From Marsupella aquatica (lineage: Eukaryota; Marchantiophyta), in NCBI GenBank assembly GCA_973895155.1, contig OZ316892.1, positions 6,448,001 to 6,512,000 of the forward strand: DNA of 64,000 nucleotides, read 5' to 3'. Below, piece by piece: positions 23,145-33,206 of the stretch. Below the pieces are notes generated by a model, which had not been told where the DNA came from, made no database searches, and saw only the letters and a program-made list of their open reading frames with translations. Every line of letters begins with the position of its first letter. Position 1 is the first letter of the stretch. The translations under genes were made by a program, and so were the position numbers.

Positions 23145-23545
23145 ACCACACCTGTCCATATAAGAGCCCCATTCCCTCCTTTGTTGTTAAACCAGAACTG
23201 TCCATATAAAAGCCCTGTTCCCTCCCTCGCCACTCATTCATTACCTGTGCTCAGTCCTATGGTGAAAAGTGTCTCACCATAAAAGGGGGAGCAGTTGCCA
23301 ATAAAAGGTGAAGCACTCACCACCTTTTGCATCTTTTGCGGGGCTCAAGGCCATTCCTAAACCCATAGCTCCTATAATTAGGGGCAATTGTGGTTGAAAT
23401 GAAAGTTTGTTACTAGAGAAATTAGGATTACTCGTGTCCAAACAACCATGTTACTCCTACTCAAAAGCATAGTCTCAATATCAGATACATATTATTATCA
23501 GAGAAATTATGGCTCCCCTTAAACCACCACTGGCCATATAAAAGG
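23145..23545 (+). repeat. Thrice-repeated TATA-like block
   Basis: The pattern TTAAACCA-x(3)-CTG-x-CCATATAA-[AG]-AG occurs at about 23144, 23188 and 23519. The first two are tandem at about 45 bp. It resembles a core promoter with a TATA box, possibly from an old LTR. Confidence 0.5.
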
Positions 23546-24279
23546 AGAAGAGAGGCCAAGACTATGCTTCATATTTACAAAAAATGGTGAAACCTTCCAG
23601 GTTTTGTCATGTACAGTGGTGCTTTAATCAAAACTTCCATGCTTGTGTGGCTACTCACAAGCACTTCCCCGTGGCTGTGTTTTGGAGACTGGCTAGTATA
23701 ACACCCTTGGGCTCACCACCCTCAGGGATTACAGCCCATAACCCTCCAGGCCATGGGTTGCTAGTCCATAACTCCTTGCAGACTATGGGTTATAACCCAA
23801 AGACACCTTCCCCTTATCTTTTGGGTATAAACCGCCAAACCCCAATTTTGGATCGATGGAGGTTGTTATATATACTGGCCCTTCAAAATCAGCGCTTCAC
23901 CATCCTCAATCCCTGGAGGATTATGGACTAAGGGACCACAAAGTGATAGTGAAGGCAGAGATACTCTGAAAGGTGAATTTGGGAGTGGGGTCCAGATGCA
24001 CACTGCCACAGCTCCAGTTTGGGGGAAATAACTCACCATAGACTGCCAGTGGGATGCCATGCATCGCATTGGGGTGATAGTTTTGGTGGATTTGGTGGCA
24101 ATATATTCAGAGTTAAAGTAGCTTTTCATGGCAGATTGGTTTAGTCCAACAATTGCAAACTTGGTTGAGATTTTTCATCAAACTACTATTATCTAACACA
24201 TGCTCTCCCTTGCTGGTTTCCCAATAACCCCGGGGTCCTCACTTCTTTTCTTCCGACCCATCACGCGCGAATAAGTATA

Positions 24280-24500
24280 GGGTTTTTTTATTTGGTTTAG
24301 TGAAATACTTTTAAATTTTTGTTGAAGAACATTAGGGTTAGGTTAATCCAATTTTGAGAATTATAAGAATCATTATGGTTTTTTTGAATCAAATATGGGA
24401 ACATTCCATAAAGTTAGGGGTAAAAAAGTTCCTAAAAAAAACTTTATTGACTTAACTTTTAGGGTGTTTATTCCCCCAAAACTTTGAGCGTGATATGAGA
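24280..24500 (+). repeat. AT-rich dispersed repeat, copy 1
   Basis: Shares ordered blocks (GAAGAACA-TAGGGT, TCCAATTTTGAGA-TTATAAGAA, AACATTCCA/AATATTCCA, TAGGGGT-AAAAA) in the same orientation with 59590-59790. Diverged copies of one repeat family. Confidence 0.55.
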
Positions 24501-26002
24501 CACCCCTTGGATTGAGGCCCCCGAGCCAATAACCAAAACAATCACGACGTCTTGCGAACGTGTCCTACCAAGTTGGTATGTGAACACCTATAGTGCTGCA
24601 GTAGATAGATTGGGAGGTGATAGAAATTGGTACATGATTTGTGTTTGAAAAGAAATACATTTCTTCAGCTAATAAACTGAAAGTGATGCTTGGATGGACC
24701 CTCAACTATGCTGATGACATTTGTTTATTCTAGATTCAAATTGGTTTGACTTGTATCCATGGGTCAGATGTACAACAAAGAGGAAGCTTGTCACAATTAC
24801 ATACTGCTGCCACTCTCGAGAAGCTTAATAGGAAATTGATGGCAGGTCGGAGTAGACGTGTACAGCCAGAAGGGGCCAGCTCTCTCCTCATGTATCCCCT
24901 CTCCAATTTGCAGTTCAGAATATTTTCAAAATTGACTGAATATATGTATTTAGCTGACTTTGGCATCTTGCGAATTTGTCGCTGGCCGACCAACATAAGT
25001 TTCAGAGAATACCATGCCCAGTTCATTTCTTAGGCCTCAGTATCATTTCATCCACGAAATGGAAATACTAGTGGGGAAGGGTGTGGGGGGGGTAAATTCT
25101 CCAGACATAATTCAAGATAGAGTAGAGGTGAGAAGATGTAGCAAAAAATTCTGAGACCAGATGATGAGAAAGGCCAAGCTTCTCACATAAAATTAGAGAT
25201 AGTCTTAAGTATTCTTGTTCAGATAACTTTTGCTTGAGGTCCCCATCAAAGCTCCCTCCCCCCATTTTTGAATTATACCGGGGTCCCATAAGGCAGTTTA
25301 TGGGATGTACTGTCAGGCCATAACTTTGGCCTGCAGCCCAGTACTGAGATGCCCTAGTAGGAGACACTGTTCCAAGGGTACTTAAACAAAATGGGCAGGA
25401 AAGGGTGGGGCAACTTATATAATTTTGCTTATAAGATAGGGGGTCAAACTCTAAAACATTGCACTTGATCCCGCACTTGATTTATGGCCCTCCATAAAGT
25501 GACCCCCCTGGGGTTTCTCTCCCTTATTTCTTCTTCTTCTCTAGGCATTATGGTTGCATATGCCCTTCTCATTTTTGAAGTCAACATATATTTATACTGC
25601 CAAACAAGCAAAAGGGGCCCAACCTGGAGACGTGTCCCAAAGGCAAGAGGAGACAAGGGGAGACACAAACAAAAAAACCCCACAATTACCAAAGAGCCAA
25701 AAAGCATTCAATTGGTGTTTGTCCCTATCCGGACCGCTTTTGCTTTAACTGCATTGTAATGATTTACTCTTTTGCTGTTACTCCATAATTGTACTTTCCT
25801 TGTCTCTGGCTTTTCCTCCATTGACCTTTGTTTCTAAATTGGTCATATTCGGTTTCTATTCGGGTTCTATTCGGTTTCAATGGAAGGACAGCAAAAGCAA
25901 CTTTGAGAGATTGTGGCCATTGTAATTCCTACATAGTCTACTCTGTACTTTATACTTTATACTTTACTGCCTTTTCTATTTGGTTGCTTTATTTTTGTTT
26001 AC

Positions 26003-26041
26003 AGGGCTGCATAGCAGGGCTGCATAGCAGGGCTGCATAGC
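26003..26041 (+). repeat. 13-bp tandem repeat, three copies
   Basis: GGGCTGCATAGCA repeated three times without change except the truncated last copy. Confidence 0.8.
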
Positions 26042-26256
26042 TTCCTTCCATTCCATTGATTGGAGTAAGTTGTCGAGAGCAGACGAAGAGAAGACGCCAC
26101 TTTGCCAATTGTCTGAAGAGAGAGCTCTTGCTCTGTTTGGGTTGAAGCTTGCTCGGTGGTGGATGTGCGGAGGTGAAAGCTCCTTCTGCTTGAGGTTTCT
26201 TCGTTGCTCATTTCATGTCCCGATCCATTCATTGCTAGACTGGAATCATCCGAGTG

Positions 26257-26637
26257 TCGGAGTGCTTTTCTTCTGAATGTCTTTGCTTTGCTAGATTTGC
26301 TCTGTTGTTGCCTTCACTTGCATCAAGTTTCCCCTCGGAGTGCTTTTATTCTGAATGTCTTTGCTTTGCTAGATTTGCTCTGTTGTTGCCTTCACTTGCA
26401 TCAAGTTTCCCCTCGGAGTGCTTTTCTTCTGAATGTCTTTGCTTTGCTAGATTTGCTCTGTTGTTGCCTTCACTTGCATCAAGTTTCCCCTCGGAGTGCT
26501 TTTATTCTGAATGTCTTTGCTTTGCTAGATTTGCTCTGTTGTTGCCTTCACTTGCATCAAGTTTCCCCTCGGAGTGCTTTTCTTCTGAATGTCTTTGCTT
26601 TGCTAGATTTGCTCTGTTGTTGCCTTCACTTGCATCA
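26257..26637 (+). repeat. 78-bp tandem repeat with alternating units (ABABA)
   Basis: Five units starting TCGGAGTGCTTTT at 26257, 26335, 26413, 26491 and 26569. Units 1, 3 and 5 read TTTTCTTCTG, and units 2 and 4 read TTTTATTCTG. Otherwise they are essentially identical. The unit length is divisible by three, so all frames stay open, and the resulting peptide repeats are an artefact. A T run follows at 26637-26650. Confidence 0.9.
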
Positions 26638-26650
26638 ATTTTTTTTTTTC

Positions 26651-27160
26651 CAAATTGAGACCCGCCAAGTGGGCACTTTCGCATTTAGCTGAGCTCGACA
26701 GAGAGTGTGAGACAGAGCAAATGTTTGTCTGCGAGGAGAGACAGGGAAGAGAAGTCAGGGATGAAGATGAGACGAATGCGCTGCAAAATTGCAACAATGC
26801 AGTATTCTAGTGTGTGAGAAAACAGTTGATCTGGAATATTTGTCTGTATCGTGATTAATGTCGGTCAAAAATTGAGAGCTTGGAAAATACTCCATACATT
26901 TTGCAAAAGAACTAGCTCAGAGATGGCAATGCGCGATCTAATGCGGTACGTTACCTGCTGCGACTTCTCGCTGGCTTAGGAGAGGATGAGAGGATGATAT
27001 TCTCGTGATAGGACCGTCTATCGGCTCAACGACCAATCCATGTCTTTCTGCTCATGTACCATGAGCTCAAGTTCCATTTCTCACTCTTGTTTGATGACCT
27101 TTGATGAAATGTCGGCCATTTGCTCTGCAGGTTTGAGGCAGTCTGCAGAGGTAACACAAA
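26651..27160. other. 5' flank of the alpha/beta-hydrolase gene
   Basis: No coding frame. The segment immediately upstream of 27161 is the likely promoter/5' UTR, with possible splice sites at CTGCAG|GT (27130), so an untranslated first exon is possible. Confidence 0.4.
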
Positions 27161-30100
27161 ATGGCGGGCGGGCCAAAACTTACGGCGTCTTCTGAACGAG
27201 TTCACACCCGCAAATCAGCAGGACGCTCACCCAGCAGAGGAGGCAGCGGCCTTGGTACGCGTGTCGATCTAGCTCATTTGGGATAAGCATCGTTTTACTG
27301 CTAGACCTCTTGGAAAGTTTGCACTCCCAACTGTGTGGTGCCTTGCATTGTTCCTATCTTACCCGTCAGACTTTCTCAGCGTTAGCACCATTGTGATCTG
27401 GACTTTCCCAATAGTGGCACAAAATGATGTGGCATTACTGTACAATTGATGACTGTTATGGTACTTAGTATCTCTCAATTGTTTGTTACAGTTGTCTCAT
27501 AAGTTGTACTTTGCAAACCCATGAGCAAGAGTTCATCTTCCCACTCATTTTGTCCGATGTGACACAGAATTGTTGCAAAGTTTAAGTCCTTGTCGCGTCA
27601 CAATAGGGAATACTCTGTTTCCGCTAAATTGCCATAACTGTGATTCATCTGCGTTTAAGGATCGAGTGGACTGACGGTACTCGTTCGTCTGCTTGGGCGT
27701 GGGCTAATAGGTCTGATAATCATCTCTGCATCATTCGCTATCGTATCTTGGATGGGCTACAGACACATCCAACCTCCTCCTCCAAAGGTCAGTGTCCCGT
27801 CCACACTGGGAAGATGTCACATGAGTGGATGAGAATGGATCAACTATTGTCAAAATTGTACTGGTCCCGGGGAAACACGTTCAGTTAAGTTAGATTGGTT
27901 TCCAGTCACTAAGTTTCGTGGCTTCAGAGCTGGTCTCGCGCACTGCGGAGCCATACAATTTTCGCAAAAAGGATTCCTGACGATACAACGGGGTTTTCCA
28001 ATGGTCTACTTTACACTTCTTAAATTCATAATTTTGCTTGACGACACATTTTAGTTCGATTGGCTGGTTGTCCATCCTAACCAAGAGTTTGTAATCGAAA
28101 TGGAAGATTTGTGGAACTCCAGGTGGGCCGCCTGTGACTGCCCCTCGGGTTCAACTCAGAGATGGTCGCTTTCTTGCCTACAAAGAAGCTGGCGTGCAGA
28201 AGGAGAATGCAAAGTACAATATCATAGCTGTGCACGGCTATGGCGGATCTCGACATCTTATGCTGGGAGGTTTGTCTGATGTGAATAGCTTCTTCCTCTT
28301 CCTCTTCAATTTCAAGGCAGCTTGTAGCATTGAACTACCTTCCGTCGCTTCTTTTATGTCGGTTAGATGCCCTTGCCCCTGTCTTGATGGTGCTTGGCAT
28401 ATTAAGATGATGATTTCTCTATCCTGGTATCAAATTGTAGATTTCCTAGACATGATACTTTAAATCTAAATCCTCTAATGACTGTGGAAGAAGTGCTCAA
28501 AGGAGATTAGGCATACGTTGAATCCGGCCGGAAACGGGCGGAGGTTGATGTGTTCTTCTATCTGTGACTTAAGTACCACCGTAACCTCGGAAGTCCAAGT
28601 GGGGGACGTTGGATATCCTCCTTGTGCTTGTTTGCTTTGTTGACTGGTGCAGTCTTTATGAACGACAGCTTGAAGATGTCCAAATTAGTTGCTTCTCCAG
28701 AGCCTTTTCTACCGCCGTCTTCAAAGGACAAAAAGTCTTTGCACTGAGTGCTTTGGAAAAGACCAGCGTTGTTTTCAATTTGGTTTGTCACAAGAGTTGC
28801 ACTTGGGGGTAGTGGGCTCCGTATTTATTGTGCCTGTGGTGAGAGGTGAGTGGCGATCAGCTAAAGGCCACTTGATGGCGATGATGCTGCAGCTTGTCAA
28901 CTTTAATTGTCTACGGTGTATCCGATCTAACGAAAATGATGTTCCTTGTAATTGCAGGAGGTCATGAAGGACCTTCGAATCTACATTGTGGCGTTTGATC
29001 GGGCTGGATATGGGCAAAGTACCCCAAATCCAAAGCGAACCATGAAGTCTGATGTGTACGATGTCCAGGTTGAATTCCTAGACCCTGGTTGTCAGAGCAA
29101 CTAACAAATCCATTGTGCATCCCCTCTATCTATCGTGGCATTGCAGCTAAAATTGGTTGACTTAACAATGGATAATTGTGCTTTCTCGCTACTTTGAATT
29201 CTAGAATTAGCGAGGACTCGTTGAAGGTTTTTGACCAAGGTCCATGATGCTTCCAAAAATTATCTAGCCTTGTATTTGAAGGGTTTTTGGTAATACTGGG
29301 AAGTTAAACCGTGTTTTCCACTGCAACAGGACCTTGCAGATGCCCTGGAATTTGGACCAACCTTCTATGTGGCAACAAATTCCATAGGAGGCTACACCGG
29401 ATGGGGTCTAATCAAGTACCTTCCTCACAGGTTTGGACATCAATACTGAATCCCATGTGATTGTGATGCATGTGGTATTACCAGCAGTAGGTACACACTT
29501 AAATGTTTACGTTGAGCTACGAGGGTTCATGAATGGACGCGGTTGGAATCTGATGTACTGTTGAGTCACTTGCTTCGATATATTAGTTCTATTGCCAATG
29601 CTCTGTATTATAGAGATTTACACAGCAATCGTAAACCTTAATGCAAAATTTATGTATATTTATAGAAGCTGTGCCTTTTTCGTTTCAAGTGATACTTATC
29701 AGCTTTCTCACCTTGCCAGGTTAGCAGGAATAGCTATGTTTGCACCAGTTACAAATTTTTGGTGGAAAGGATTTCCACCAGAAGTGGTAAATGCTGTATT
29801 TAGTAAGCAATATATCGGTGACCGCCTGGTAGTATCGGTTGCTCATTATGCTCCTTGGCTATTGCATTGGTATATGACACAAACATGGTTTCCCACTCCA
29901 TCCGTTGTGAAAGTTGAGAATGCTCAACTGGAAGAGATGGAGAGGCTGAGAATCTCTGAGTATCACACCGAAGTTCAAGCAGGGGTTATCACCAAGGTTT
30001 GAAATTTAAGCACCATTTGCTTAGTGCTTCTTTTTCACAAGACTTAAAGTTTTGTTCTATTTTACTTCTCCTTGTTACTGGCAACAATCTCTCTGGGTTA

Positions 30101-30510
30101 GTGATCGGTTTAGGAACAATTGAAAGCATGATTGTTAATCGTTGTACAAAGCGGGTTAAGGTTTAAAGTTAAGCACCTGTGTCGTGCTACTAACAACTTT
30201 TCGGTCCTTGCAGAACCTTTTGGAGTCAACCCAACAAGGTAAAGACGAGTCTCAGTTTCGGGACGTGCAGAATATGTTTGGGACGTGGGACTCTGAACCC
30301 TTTGAGTTAGAGAACCCTTTTGCATCACGGAAAGGGGCTGCTCACATTTGGCATGGAGATGATGACTACCTCGTACCAGTTGAACTGCAACGTGAGGTAG
30401 CTAGAGCAATTCCTTGGATTCGTTACCATGAGGTTCCTGAAGCGGGCCATGGTTTGCTACGTATCCCAGGTCAGGCAGATCTAATGATCCGGGCCTTACT
30501 TCAGGAGTAG
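27161..30510 (+). CDS. Membrane-anchored alpha/beta-hydrolase
   Basis: Seven exons fit in phase: 27161-27254, 27660-27787, 28107-28280, 28958-29068, 29330-29430, 29720-29996 and 30214-30510, giving about 393 residues. All introns are GT-AG. The N-terminus is basic (RVHTRKSAGRSPSRGG), followed by one membrane segment at about residues 47-63 and a QPPPPKICG stalk, the arrangement of a plant family of single-pass alpha/beta-hydrolases. The fold is complete: oxyanion HGYGG (His117), RAGYGQS, nucleophile Ser187 in N-S-I-G-G (family GxSxG with Asn in the first position), acid Asp346 in HGDDDYLVP, and base His374 in EAGHGLL. A cap domain lies between. The substrate is unknown, and an ester or lipid hydrolase is likely. 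No defects seen. Confidence 0.9.
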
Positions 30511-31592
30511 AAGTGAAGGAATATCACTCAATGATTTGTGACTTGACAATTCTCTCCCAAACAGGGACCTCATGTAACAGACAATTTGTAAGTTTCGGAG
30601 GGTTTCCGTCACAGGGAGAGAATTTTGCTTCGGGAACTTGAGAAGGTATTCAACTTTGTTAGTATGACGTTCTGGAATGGGCCTGGAGCAAGAGGCAGTT
30701 AGTGGAAATGATTGAGCGATCAGATCCCAACAGCCTTGGCAATCTTGAATGGGCTCATTTAAAAACAAGTCCACTGTGAAGCGTGTTAGTGGGCTCGGGT
30801 GGTTGTGCAGAGATGTGGCGTATCCTAGTCCTAGTTACTTTCCCAATTCATTTCTGACATGAGAACTATTGTCCAATGTAAAGACCTCATTCCAACCTGG
30901 AACTTAAAGCCCGGATAGACCCATAGTTTGTCCATGAAACCCCCATGCATAAATGAAAATTGAATGGACTGGGCTAAAACATAAAAATATGCATGGATAG
31001 TACTGTTTATTTTCTGTCCATAAAGTACACAGTCAATGATCAAATCATCACTTCTTTCTAAGTATATTTCCCCTTTACTCCATATGAGTATTTGACAAAA
31101 AAAGTGGACAAGTTCTTTGTTGCATTCAAGGAGTGAGATATAGTGCAGCGGACAATGCAAGCCAGACCAGAAGCCCATTTGGTATTCTTTACATAAGTTT
31201 ATTGTACAATTGTTTAGCAATATTTGTGACACCACAGCAGCACGTTCAAGTACAGTGCAGTCCCGAGATTGTACAAGGGCTTTTGTGGATGGAAACATCA
31301 CCAAATACTCTCTGATGGGACAAAACAGTGATCCTAGCTAGGCTGTCACGCTGAATTGCACATGATACTTTCTCTTCGATGAGGTATTTTTTGGCGTTGG
31401 ACATGAACACACACGTAGGTACTGTAGTTTCATTGGAGTAAATGATGTGACCGATGAGCAGGTTGTAATATCAAATTTACTTGAAGAGCAGCTTGTGATA
31501 TCAAATATAAAGTAAATTTGCCATTCACAGACAACCAACGCAGATAGTCGTTATCTTCGAGCAGTTGAAATAGACAGTAACAATAGATAAAA
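30511..31592. other. Downstream region, no gene recognised
   Basis: Includes the hydrolase 3' UTR. A 157-codon minus-strand open frame (31304-30831) has no motif and low-complexity residue use, and I do not call it a gene. Confidence 0.4.
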
Positions 31593-31665
31593 CGACCATA
31601 CTGGGGATCGAACCCAGAATCTCCAGCTCCGTAGGCTGGCGCCTTATCCATTGGGCCATACGGTC
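31593..31665 (-). tRNA. tRNA-Arg (anticodon ACG)
   Basis: A 73-nt cloverleaf on the minus strand, 5' end at 31665 and discriminator base at 31593. All seven acceptor pairs form (one G-U). The anticodon arm has a 5-bp stem with loop CTACGGA, anticodon at 31632-31630. The T arm has the GGTTCGATCCC B-box. There is no intron and no encoded CCA. TTTT follows immediately on the minus strand, a pol III terminator. It decodes CGU/CGC after A34-to-inosine editing. An ordinary nuclear gene. Confidence 0.95.
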
Positions 31666-33206
31666 CAACACGATCGTTATTTGTAAAGTTATTTATATAC
31701 TTAGTTTTTCCTTGTCTCCATAACTCGTCCCGAATTTCGGGATGTACAGAGGGAAAAGGCGGCTAAACTAAGGTGAAAAGAAAAATACTATAAATTGAAA
31801 GTGAGATCGCAAGGGTTATCTTATTTTGATAGCCATGGCCTTCCATTCTCTTATCTCCAGTACTCCATACGCCCATATGGACCACGTCAATAAAGTGAGA
31901 CTCGACTCCACACGCTCAACTTTGCTTCCCATTTTAGAAGGAAGTTAAATCTGAATTCATTTGCCTGTCCACTAGACTATGCTAATCACAGGCTCAACGT
32001 TTCTGTGTCCTAGGTGGTCTTCATGCACAAACGATCCCAGGCACGCATAAAACCCATGGCGATCAGATTACTGGCCACCTATAAATTCTGAATTACATCA
32101 GTGTAGACGGTTGGCAACTCTCATGATGAAGTAACACTGCTCCAGGTTAATATTCAATAAAATATTTCTTGTTGTGTGTCAATTGACTCTTATATTCAAT
32201 TGAGGTATGATGCCGCTTGTCTTCAAATCAGAAAATTAGTGCAGAACTATGACAATTGGCACCATGACAATTTGGTTATGGGACAGGGACAGATGCAATG
32301 GACCAATATTGTAGGATTGATGAGAGAACAGTGCTAGAGTCACTCTATACGTTTGTCATAGCAATCCGAGAATGTACCAGGGGAAATTGTTCGGGGAAGT
32401 CCATTGCACAGGATTTCACTTCTAGAGATGTAGGAAGAACAGGCTGACGGTTTTTATTGACCAATATCGAGGAGAAAACTTTTCTCCGATAACCCCACCA
32501 TCTCGTCTTCATTTGAATTGGTCTAAAAATTTATACCCGGCCCAAGGCCCACAGTAACCAGGCCAACAAATAGTCTGAGTGATTCTGGGTAAAAAATGAG
32601 ACTAATGAATGCCCAAATTGGGCAAATTTTATTGTTCGCTAGAAGTAGTTCAGATCCTCGCCAGAAGGGGACGGCGCAAATTTACATGCTTCCTAAACTC
32701 AGGTACTGATCGATCTAATTCAGAAAATGCAAGATTTCAGATGGGTCGTCACCCCAGGGTCTTGGGTTCGCTTACCTCTGTTTGATCTAGTCGACTTTCT
32801 TCCTCACATGACAGAACATTCTGTTAATCGTGATTTTTATCGTTGGTGATGAGTTCCCTACCAGTTATCAAAAACTGATGCCTCAAGTGTCTACCTTAAT
32901 CTCGAAGTACTCCAGCTCACTGGTACATATATAGATTCAATAAATCAATTCTGAATTTAGATTGTCAGCATAATACCAACTAGAGAAGTCTACCGATCAA
33001 TCCTAGTACATGTCGATCGATCAATCTTAGTACGAACAAAATGTGATCTAACGCTGAGACAGTATTCGCAATGTCACGTACCACACTGTTGTAGGACTCA
33101 ATACAGTCAAATTGATGCATGGAGGGATTAGACTGGACCTTGGAGACAAAGGGGTCGCTCCCATCTGCAACACGAGCTTGTTCAGATCTGAATCTGGAGG
33201 GAAAAT
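31666..33206. other. Intergenic, nothing recognised
   Basis: AT-rich with no coding frame. The part near 33206 is the probable 3' UTR of the armadillo-repeat gene. Confidence 0.45.

Larger units (their letters stand above)
22431..26000. other. Gene-poor region with repeat-derived sequence
   Basis: No exon I can support. It contains a duplicated segment with GTGTGGGACTCATGATA (about 23021 and 23059), three copies of a TATA-like block (23145-23540), and an AT-rich dispersed repeat (24280-24500) with a related copy near 59.6 kb. Open frames at 22300-22839, 24746-25033 and 25484-25759 lack motifs. Confidence 0.4.

Noticed and set aside
26003-26637. CRISPR-like array
   Set aside because: Direct tandem units without unique spacers, in a eukaryotic genome; these are ordinary minisatellites.
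26204-26692. Cys/Leu-rich repetitive proteins in two frames
   Set aside because: The 78-bp unit is a multiple of three, so every stop-free frame stays open through the array. Low complexity, no start context or splice support.
27640-27888. An 82-codon plus-strand frame over exon 2 of the hydrolase
   Set aside because: It is out of frame with the membrane segment and stalk (QPPPPK), which fit the splice phases of exons 1 and 3.
30831-31304. 157-codon minus-strand frame near the tRNA
   Set aside because: No recognisable motif, no splice partners, AT-driven composition.
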